This document shows positions 20,067 to 26,370 of a stretch of 46,553 nt of DNA, one piece after another. The stretch spans positions 1 through 46,553 of the forward strand of contig JAEWFT010000002.1 of assembly GCA_023388715.1 (NCBI GenBank), in the 5' to 3' direction. Positions within the stretch are counted from its first letter, which is position 1. Each line of letters begins with the position of its first letter. A model generated the notes under the pieces. That model made no database searches and was not told the origin of the DNA. It was given only the letters and a program-made list of their open reading frames with translations. This stretch comes from Pseudomonadota bacterium. GTDB taxonomy: Bacteria; Pseudomonadota; Gammaproteobacteria; Xanthomonadales; Xanthomonadaceae. The position numbers were made by a program, and so were the translations under genes.

Positions 20067-20086
20067 GTGTTGGTAATGTACAACAC
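20067..20086. promoter_or_regulatory. Dyad operator candidate in divergent gap
   Basis: GTGTTG-8 bases-CAACAC with TGTACA (20077-20082) at its right side. It sits in the gap between the 69-residue gene (minus) and the TspO-like gene (plus). A plausible rightward promoter overlaps it: TTGGTA (20070-20075), 17 bases, GATAGA (20093-20098). A regulator bound here would block that promoter and could act on both genes. Confidence 0.4.
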
Positions 20087-20201
20087 CATGCCGATAGATC
20101 ACATGGGTAGGAAGTCATGCATCCCGTTCTGTTCAGCCGCCGTTTCACTCCGGCGTCGCGGGCGGCTGGCAAGACTCCCGGCGGATCACCTGGAGACGCC
20201 C

Positions 20202-20978
20202 ATGCGCCTGCTCGTCCTGCTCGCCGCCCTCGCCATGCCAGCGGTGGCCTGGCTGTCCAACACCGGCTCCTTCGGTCCCGACAACGGCACCATGTCGGAC
20301 CGCTATCCGACCCTGCTGGTCGCGTCCGGTTATGCGTTCTCGATCTGGGGCCTGATCTTCCTGCTCGACCTGGTCTACGCCGGCTGGCAGCTGACCGGCA
20401 ACCGTCGCCGCGACGACACCCTGTCGCGGATCGCGCCGTGGGCCGCGGCCGGCTTCCTGCTGACCACCGCGTGGATGCCGCTGTTCTCGATGGGGCAGTT
20501 CTGGCTGTGCCTGGCGGTGATCGTTGGCGCCACCGCGTGCATGACCCGCTGCGCGATGATCCTCTCGCACGACTGTACCCCGCAGGAGGGCCAATGGCTG
20601 TGGGCGTGGGCGCCGCTGTCGCTGCACGCGGGCTGGCTGACGCTGGCGAGCTTCCTCAACCTCGCGCAGGTGATCGTGGCCTACGAACTGGCCTCGACCA
20701 CCCAGATGCTGGGCTGGAGCCTGGCGCTGTTCGGGCTGGCCGCGGCGGTGCTGCTGTACATGAACCTGCGCATGCGCGGCAACATCGACTACGTGCTGGC
20801 CGCGCTGTGGGCGCTGGTGGCGGTGTGGGTCAGGCAGTCCGACAGCGATCTTGCGGGCGCCGAGGTCGCGGCCTGGGTGGCGCTTGGCATCGGCGCCGTG
20901 CTGGCCGTGCAGACCGTGCTGCTGCGGCGCAGGTACGCCGGCGGGTTGTTGCCGAACCCGGCGCGCGGCGCGGACTGA
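20202..20978 (+). CDS. TspO/MBR-related tryptophan-rich membrane protein
   Basis: 258 residues with about eight hydrophobic segments. The stretch NTGSFGPDNGTMSDRYPTLL followed by GYAFSIWGLIFLLDLVYAGWQ is the pattern of the long bacterial tryptophan-rich sensory (TspO-related) proteins; Trp is frequent. Short TspO proteins bind porphyrins, but that cannot be assumed here. The start is the ATG at 20202, with GGAG upstream and a signal-anchor-like N terminus; a frame start at 20067 would add 45 polar residues inside the promoter. The ligand is unknown. Confidence 0.6.
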   Translation: MRLLVLLAALAMPAVAWLSNTGSFGPDNGTMSDRYPTLLVASGYAFSIWGLIFLLDLVYAGWQLTGNRRRDDTLSRIAPWAAAGFLLTTAWMPLFSMGQFWLCLAVIVGATACMTRCAMILSHDCTPQEGQWLWAWAPLSLHAGWLTLASFLNLAQVIVAYELASTTQMLGWSLALFGLAAAVLLYMNLRMRGNIDYVLAALWALVAVWVRQSDSDLAGAEVAAWVALGIGAVLAVQTVLLRRRYAGGLLPNPARGAD

Positions 20979-20990
20979 CGCAGGCGGGCG

Positions 20991-21677
20991 TCAGCCGCAG
21001 GCGTCGCCGATCGCGGCGCGCATGTCGCTGATGACGCTGGCGTAGTCCGGCTGCCCGAAGATCGCGCTGCCGGCCACGAACGCATCGGCGCCGGCCGCGG
21101 CGATCTGGCCGATGTTGCCGGGCTTGACCCCGCCATCGATTTCCAGCCGGATCGGCTTGCCCAGCGCGTCGATCCGCGCGCGCACCGCGCGCAGCTTGTC
21201 GAGCGTGGACGGGATGAACCCCTGCCCGCCAAAGCCCGGGTTCACCGACATCAGCAGGACCAGGTCGAGCTCCTCGAGCACGTGGTCCAGCACCGCGACC
21301 GGGGTCGCCGGGTTGAGCACGAGCCCGGCCTGGCAGCCCGCGCCCTTGATCAGCTGGATAGTGCGATGCACGTGGCGCGAGGCCTCCGGGTGGAAGCTGA
21401 TGATCGAGGCGCCCGCGCTGGCGAAATCCGGGACGATGCGGTCCACCGGTTCCACCATCAGGTGCACGTCGATCGGCGCGGTGACCCCGTGCTTGCGCAG
21501 CGCCTCGCACACCAAGGGGCCGATGGTCAGGTTGGGCACGTAATGGTTGTCCATCACGTCGAAGTGCACCCAGTCGGCCCCCGCGGCAAGCACCGCGTCG
21601 ACCTCCTCGCCCAGCTTCGCGAAGTTGGCGGACAGGATCGAGGGGGCGATCACCGGGGCGGGGCGATGCACGGCCAT
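20991..21677 (-). CDS. rpe: Ribulose-phosphate 3-epimerase
   Basis: Interconverts ribulose-5-phosphate and xylulose-5-phosphate in the pentose phosphate and Calvin-type pathways. 228 residues from the ATG at 21677: TIM barrel with IAPSILSANFAKL, metal-site and catalytic residues in HFDVMDNHYVPN (His38, Asp40), HLMVEP, VNPGFGGQGF and EIDGGV. An in-frame GTG at 21683 overlaps the DnaJ stop (GTGA); the ATG is preferred because the GAGGAAG site is 8-10 bases from it. It is directly after and probably coupled to the mini-DjlA gene. Confidence 0.96.
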   Translation of the reverse strand: MAVHRPAPVIAPSILSANFAKLGEEVDAVLAAGADWVHFDVMDNHYVPNLTIGPLVCEALRKHGVTAPIDVHLMVEPVDRIVPDFASAGASIISFHPEASRHVHRTIQLIKGAGCQAGLVLNPATPVAVLDHVLEELDLVLLMSVNPGFGGQGFIPSTLDKLRAVRARIDALGKPIRLEIDGGVKPGNIGQIAAAGADAFVAGSAIFGQPDYASVISDMRAAIGDACG

Positions 21678-21679
21678 GC

Positions 21680-22009
21680 TCACTGCTTCCTCAGTTGCTT
21701 GATGCGGTCATAGGCGGCGTTGAGCTCGCGCGCACGGGCCTCGGCCTGCTGCCGCAGCTCAGGCGCGGCGCCCTCGACGCGGTCCGGGTGGTACTGGCTG
21801 ATCAGCCGGCGGTATGCCTGGTCGACCTCGGCGTCGCTGGCATCGGCGGTGAGTCCGAACACGCGGTACGGGTTCTCCCGCGCGGTGGTGAACCAGTCCG
21901 CGTCGAAGGCGTGGCCCACCAGCAGCCCGAGCACCGCGCCCGCCGGATGACGGAGCAGCAGCCAGCCGGCGATGAGCCCGAAGAATTTTCCATACCAGCG
22001 CCTGCCCAT
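21680..22009 (-). CDS. Mini-DjlA: membrane-anchored J-domain protein
   Basis: 109 residues. The N terminus (WYGKFFGLIAGWLLLRHP, then GAVLGLLVGHAFDADWF) is the Gly-rich membrane segment of DjlA, and the C-terminal 65 residues are a J domain with HPD at 74-76 (ISQYHPDRV). The central TerB-like domain that separates these two in E. coli DjlA (271 residues) is absent. It should recruit DnaK to the inner membrane. It overlaps or abuts rpe, with which it forms one operon. Confidence 0.88.
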   Translation of the reverse strand: MGRRWYGKFFGLIAGWLLLRHPAGAVLGLLVGHAFDADWFTTARENPYRVFGLTADASDAEVDQAYRRLISQYHPDRVEGAAPELRQQAEARARELNAAYDRIKQLRKQ

Positions 22010-22079
22010 GCGGCGATTCTACAGGCCACGCCGCCGCGGCCGGCCTTAAACTGGTACCCCACGCCCCCAGCCCGCGCGC

Positions 22080-22976
22080 ATGCCCACCACCCTGCTGCAG
22101 TCCGACCTGCCCGGCCTCAACCTGGTCCACCGCGGCAAGGTCCGCGACGTGTTCGACCTCGGCGACGGTCACCTGTTGATGGTCGCCACCGACCGCCTGA
22201 GCGCGTTCGACGTGGTGCTGCCCGACCCGATCCCCGGCAAGGGCGAGATGCTTTGCCAGATCAGCAATTTCTGGTTCGACAAGACTGCGCACATCATCGC
22301 CAACCACCTGACCGGGATCGACGTCGCCTCGGTGCTGCCGGCCGGCGTGGATCCGGCGCTGTACGCCAGGCGCGCGGTGGTGACGAAGAAGCTGACGCCG
22401 GTGCCGGTGGAATGCATCGCCCGCGGCTACATCATCGGCAGCGGCTGGAAGGACTACCAGCGCACCGGCGAAGTCAGCGGGATCCGGCTGCCGGCCGGGT
22501 TGCAGCAGGCGCAGCAGCTGCCGGCGCCGATCTTCACCCCGTCGACCAAGGCGGCGGTCGGCGACCACGACGAGAACATCGACTTCGCCGCCGCGGTGGC
22601 GCTGGTCGGCCGCGAACGCGCCGAACAGGTGCGCGACGCGACGCTGGCGCTGTATGCGTTCGCGCGCGACTACGCCGCGCAGCGCGGGATCATCCTGGCC
22701 GATACCAAGTTCGAATTCGGTACCGATGCCAATGGCACGCTGTACCTGATGGACGAGGCGCTGACGCCGGATTCATCGCGCTACTGGCCGGCGGACGAAT
22801 ACGCCCTCGGCAGCAGCCCGCCCAGCTACGACAAGCAGATCGTGCGCGACTACCTGGAGACGCTGGACTGGGACAAGACCGCGCCCGGACCGCAGCTTCC
22901 CCCCGAGGTCATCGAGCGCACCCGCGCCCGTTACGCCGAGGCGCTGGAACGGCTGGCGGAGCTGCGGCTGGACTGA
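22080..22976 (+). CDS. purC: Phosphoribosylaminoimidazole-succinocarboxamide synthase
   Basis: ATP-dependent step of purine synthesis joining aspartate to CAIR. 298 residues, the longer Xanthomonas/yeast type. Features: LVHRGKVRDVFDLGDGHLL (ATP-grasp-like), TDRLSAFDVVLPDPIPGKGE, CIARGYIIGSGWKDYQ, and DTKFEFGTDANGTLYLMDEAL with DSSRYWP. The ATG at 22080 gives the usual start MPTTLLQSDLPGLNLVHRGK. It is divergent from the DnaJ gene over 70 bases. Confidence 0.98.
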   Translation: MPTTLLQSDLPGLNLVHRGKVRDVFDLGDGHLLMVATDRLSAFDVVLPDPIPGKGEMLCQISNFWFDKTAHIIANHLTGIDVASVLPAGVDPALYARRAVVTKKLTPVPVECIARGYIIGSGWKDYQRTGEVSGIRLPAGLQQAQQLPAPIFTPSTKAAVGDHDENIDFAAAVALVGRERAEQVRDATLALYAFARDYAAQRGIILADTKFEFGTDANGTLYLMDEALTPDSSRYWPADEYALGSSPPSYDKQIVRDYLETLDWDKTAPGPQLPPEVIERTRARYAEALERLAELRLD

Positions 22977-23029
22977 AGGCATCGGCGCCGCTGCGCTATG
23001 CTCTGCGCACGCATGGGCGCGGAGGCGAA

Positions 23030-23530
23030 ATGAACGCAGGCATGGATTCCCCGGGCGGGCAGCGCGCGATCGACACGTGGTTCGCGCACTATTCGGGTGA
23101 CCATCGCAACGCCACCAACCAGCGCATCCACGTGATCGCGGTGCCGCTGATCCTGTGGAGCGTGATTGCGCTGCTGTGGTGCATCCCGGCGCCGGGCACC
23201 TGGTTCCGCGCCGGGGTGTGGGCGGCGCTGGCGATGTTCGGCGCATGGCTGTTCTATTACCGCGCCTCGCGAGCGATCGGCTTCGGCATGCTGGCGGTGC
23301 TGGTGGCGATGGCCTGGCTGACGCGCTGGCTGCACGACCAGCTGGGGACGCCGGGCCTGTTCAAGCTGGCGCTGGGCGTGTTCGTTGTGGCGTGGATCGC
23401 CCAGTTCGTCGGCCACAGCAAGCTCTACGAGGGCAAGAAGCCGAGCTTCCTGACCGACCTGAAGTACCTGCTGGTCGGGCCGGCCTGGGTGCTCTCCAAG
23501 CTCTACCGCCGCCTGGGCTGGCGCTGGTAG
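23030..23530 (+). CDS. Mpo1-like (DUF962) membrane protein
   Basis: 166 residues with four to five hydrophobic segments. His residues in WFAHYSGDHRNATNQRIHVIAVPL and in AQFVGHSKLYEGKKPSF match the DUF962/YGL010w family; yeast Mpo1 is an Fe(II) dioxygenase that shortens 2-hydroxy fatty acids. Whether the bacterial member does the same is unknown. GGAGG precedes the ATG at 23030. It follows purC by 53 bases on the same strand, with a possible -10 TATGCT at 22997-23002. Confidence 0.85.
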   Translation: MNAGMDSPGGQRAIDTWFAHYSGDHRNATNQRIHVIAVPLILWSVIALLWCIPAPGTWFRAGVWAALAMFGAWLFYYRASRAIGFGMLAVLVAMAWLTRWLHDQLGTPGLFKLALGVFVVAWIAQFVGHSKLYEGKKPSFLTDLKYLLVGPAWVLSKLYRRLGWRW

Positions 23531-23563
23531 CACACGCGCGGGCCACGCCCGCATCGGAACCGC

Positions 23564-24466
23564 ATGACTCCCCACGGCCTGCACGGGCGCGACCTCGCCC
23601 TGGTCCTGCTCATCTGCATGTTCTGGGCGGTGAACTTCCTGACCTCCGCGCACGCGCTGCGCGAGGTGCCGCCGTTCCTGTTCACCGCGATGCGGATGGG
23701 CCTGCTGGCGCTGCTGCTGGTGGGCTTCCTGAAGCTGCCCCCGCGCCCGCAGTGGGGCCGGCTGTTCACGGTGGCGATGCTCAATGGCGTGCTGCATTTC
23801 GGCACCAGTTTCCTGGCGCTCAAGCTGGCCGGGAACCTGTCCTCGCCGGCGATCGTGACCCAGGTCTACGTGCCGATGGCGGTGGTGCTGGCGTGGTGGC
23901 TGCTGGGCGAACGCTTCGGCTGGCGCACCGGGCTGGGGGTGGCGATCAGCTTTGCCGGCGTGCTGGTGCTGGGCTTCGACCCGATGGTGCTCGAGCGCCC
24001 CGCCGCGCTGCTGGTGATGGTCGGCTCCTCGTTCCTGGTGGCGCTGGGAACGGTGCTGATGCGCGGCCTGAAGGGGATCGGCATGATCGACCAGCAGGGC
24101 TGGACCGCGGTGCTCAGCGTGCTGCCGCTGCTGGCGATCAGCGCGCTGTTCGAGCCCGGCGCCATCCCGTCCCTGCGCGAGGCCAGCTGGGTGGCATGGG
24201 GCGGCGCGGCGTATGCGGCCGTGTTCTCCTCGCTGCTCGGCCACGGCGTCTTCTACTGGCTGGTACAGCGGCATCCGGTGGCCACGGTCACGCCCTACCT
24301 GCTGCTGACGCCCGTGCTGGCGGTGCTGCTGGGTATCGTGTTCTGGGGCGACCGGCCCGGGCCCGCGCTCTGGCTCGGCGGGGCGATGGTGCTGGGTGGC
24401 GTACTGGCGGTGGCGCTGCGTGCCGGAGTGCGCCAGCGGCCCTTGCCGCCCGCCGAGGAACTGTAG
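23564..24466 (+). CDS. EamA-type (DMT superfamily) transporter
   Basis: 300 residues, ten predicted helices in two EamA repeats: MFWAVNFLTSAHALREVPPFLFTAMRMG opens the first repeat (split here into fewer residues: FWAVNFLTSAHALREVPP), AVVLAWWLLGERFGWR closes it, and VVFLLLTPVLAVLLG-type helices end the second. It resembles YdcZ/RhaT-like exporters of amino acids; substrate unknown. It is 33 bases after the Mpo1-like gene. Its stop (TAG) abuts the stop of the convergent epimerase gene, TAG|TCA. Confidence 0.88.
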   Translation: MTPHGLHGRDLALVLLICMFWAVNFLTSAHALREVPPFLFTAMRMGLLALLLVGFLKLPPRPQWGRLFTVAMLNGVLHFGTSFLALKLAGNLSSPAIVTQVYVPMAVVLAWWLLGERFGWRTGLGVAISFAGVLVLGFDPMVLERPAALLVMVGSSFLVALGTVLMRGLKGIGMIDQQGWTAVLSVLPLLAISALFEPGAIPSLREASWVAWGGAAYAAVFSSLLGHGVFYWLVQRHPVATVTPYLLLTPVLAVLLGIVFWGDRPGPALWLGGAMVLGGVLAVALRAGVRQRPLPPAEEL

Positions 24467-25330
24467 TCAGCCGAACATCGCGGCGGTCGGGGCGAACGGT
24501 CGCGGCGCATAGCCGAAGTCGCGCCGCGCCGGGGTGGCGTCGAACACCAGGTCCTCGCCCATGCGCCGCACCGCCGCGTCACCGAAGTCGCGCGCCATGC
24601 CGCCGACGCGTGCCAGTCCGAGCGCCGCGCTGAACAGCGGACGCGGGACCTGCCACAGGCGCAGCGGCGGCTGCTGGCAGGACAACACCCGGCGGACCAT
24701 GGCGTCGTAGCTCAGGGTTTCGCCACCGGGCAGGTCGTAGCCCTGGCCGCTGGCATCAGCGGCGTCCAGTGCGTCGACGGCGGCGTCCGCCAGGTCCGCC
24801 ACGTGCACGGGCTGCCGCAGCCCACGGGCATTGGCCGGCAGCGCCACGCCGCCAAGGCGCCGCGCGATCGCCACGATCCTGCTCAGGCTGGCATCGCGGC
24901 CGGCGCCGTAGACCAGGGTCGGCCGCAGCACCGTGGCGGCGCTGCCCTGCGCCGCGGCGGCCGCGAACAGGGCGGCTTCCGCCTGCTGCAAGCGCAGGGC
25001 AAGCGCGCGCTCGGCGGGATCGTCGGATGCCTGCTTGCTGTGCACGCTGGTCGAGCCGAAGGCGACGATCCGCGGCGTCACGACGCCGCTGGTCGCGGCC
25101 CAGCGCGCGAAGTGATCCAGCGGTCCGCAACTGAAGATGGCATCGACTGCAGACGGCAATGGCGGCGGATGCGCCAACTCGCCGCGCAGCCAGCGCAGGC
25201 CGTCGCCATCCGCATGCGCCTGCCGCGATACCGCCAGCACCTTCCAGCCCTCGCCGCGCAGGCGCGCCAGGAGCGGCTGCCCGATCTGGCCGCTGGCGCC
25301 GAACACCAGTGCGGTGCGGGAGCTGTGCAT
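24467..25330 (-). CDS. NAD(P)-binding epimerase/reductase-like protein
   Basis: 287 residues with N-terminal Rossmann motif GASGQIGQ (Gly11, 14, 17), SDR-extended type. The usual YxxxK is not evident: after FGSTSVHSKQASDD there is no Tyr at the right spacing, so it may be a non-catalytic or atypical SDR (NmrA/SDR_a5 type). Other segments: TVLRPTLVYGAGRD and PVHVADLADA, typical of NAD-dependent epimerases. The ATG at 25330 is chosen; a GTG at 25336 would add two residues. Substrate unknown. Confidence 0.75.
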   Translation of the reverse strand: MHSSRTALVFGASGQIGQPLLARLRGEGWKVLAVSRQAHADGDGLRWLRGELAHPPPLPSAVDAIFSCGPLDHFARWAATSGVVTPRIVAFGSTSVHSKQASDDPAERALALRLQQAEAALFAAAAAQGSAATVLRPTLVYGAGRDASLSRIVAIARRLGGVALPANARGLRQPVHVADLADAAVDALDAADASGQGYDLPGGETLSYDAMVRRVLSCQQPPLRLWQVPRPLFSAALGLARVGGMARDFGDAAVRRMGEDLVFDATPARRDFGYAPRPFAPTAAMFG

Positions 25331-25386
25331 CGGCACAGGATAGCGGCGGCGCAGCGGCTAAACTGGCGCTCCATCCGCAGCGAACG

Positions 25387-26289
25387 ATGCCCATGGCCAT
25401 TCCCGCCAAGCCCGCTTCCCTCCTGCTGGCGACCGACCTGTCCGCCCGCTCAGACCGCGCGCTGGACCGCGCCGTGCAACTGGCGCGGCACTGGCAGGCC
25501 CGGCTGGTGCTGCTGGTCGCGATGGCGGCCGATGGCGAGTTCAGCCTACCCAACCGCCGCGCCGATGCCGATCCCGGCGACGACGCAGCGCCGCCGCAGA
25601 CGCCGCTGGACCTGGTGCGGCAGCTCGCCGAGGCGCAGCTTCGGGAACTCGGCGTGCAGGGCGAGGTGCGGGTGGTGGTGGGCAAGCCCGGGCCGGCGGC
25701 GATCGAGGCCGCCAGCGAGGCGGGCTGCGGCCTGATCATCACCGGCACCTCGCGCAGCGAAGTCGCCATGCGCATGGATCCCGGCTCGACCCTGCGCTGG
25801 CTGGCGCGGCATTCGCCGGTGCCGGTGCTGGCGGTGCACGACCGCGTGCGCGGTCCCTACCGCCATGTCGCGGTGGCCAGCGACTACTCGCAGCCGGCGA
25901 CCGCCGCGCTGCGGCTCGCCAATGCCTGGTTCGACGACGCCGGGGCCCGCGACCTGGTGCACGGCTATGAAGTCCCGCTGAGCACGCTGTCGCTGGACGA
26001 CGGCCCGCGCGCGCAGGCGCTGGACGTGGCCAGCCAGCAGGCCGATGCCGAGGCCCGCCAGCACCTGGTGCAGGCGCTCGGCGGCGATGCCGGGCGCTGG
26101 ACGCCGCAGGTCCAGCTCGGCGGGCCGGTACGGATGCTGCGCGAGCATGCGCGCGAGACCAGCGTCGACCTCACCGTGATCGCGGCGCACGGCCGCTCGG
26201 CGCTGCTCGACAGGCTGATCGGCAGCGTCGCCGACCGGTTGCTGGAAACCGTCGGCACCGACCTGCTGGTGGTGCGCCCGCCGCGCTGA
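25387..26289 (+). CDS. Tandem-domain universal stress protein
   Basis: 300 residues with two Usp domains. Domain 1 (9-155): LLLATDLSARSDRALDRAV and IITGTSRSEVA...PGSTLRWLARHSPVPVLAV; domain 2 (158-300): HVAVASDYSQPATAALRLA and VIAAHGRSALLDRLIGSVADRLL, with the G-x2-G-type ATP-binding pattern. It resembles UspE-like tandem proteins. An ATG at 25393 is an alternative start. It is divergent from the epimerase gene; a TAAACT at the gap (25359-25364) could be a -10. Confidence 0.88.
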   Translation: MPMAIPAKPASLLLATDLSARSDRALDRAVQLARHWQARLVLLVAMAADGEFSLPNRRADADPGDDAAPPQTPLDLVRQLAEAQLRELGVQGEVRVVVGKPGPAAIEAASEAGCGLIITGTSRSEVAMRMDPGSTLRWLARHSPVPVLAVHDRVRGPYRHVAVASDYSQPATAALRLANAWFDDAGARDLVHGYEVPLSTLSLDDGPRAQALDVASQQADAEARQHLVQALGGDAGRWTPQVQLGGPVRMLREHARETSVDLTVIAAHGRSALLDRLIGSVADRLLETVGTDLLVVRPPR

Positions 26290-26317
26290 GCGCAGCCGGC
26301 GGGCCGCCCGCGTCGGC

Positions 26318-26323
26318 TATGAT
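26318..26323 (+). promoter_or_regulatory. Possible -10 element of the mrp operon
   Basis: GGCTATGATGG with TATGAT 48 bases before mrpA. No convincing -35 lies 16-18 bases upstream. The same GCTATG(A/C)T form lies before the DUF3297 gene (14180) and the Mpo1-like gene (22997). Confidence 0.3.
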
Positions 26324-26370
26324 GGGCTGCCATCGCGCGCGCCGCGGCCCGTCCACGACTCCGGAGCACG

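Noticed and set aside
20067..20201. Extended N terminus of the TspO-like protein
   Set aside because: It would put polar sequence before the membrane anchor and overlap the dyad/promoter region; the internal ATG has GGAG upstream.
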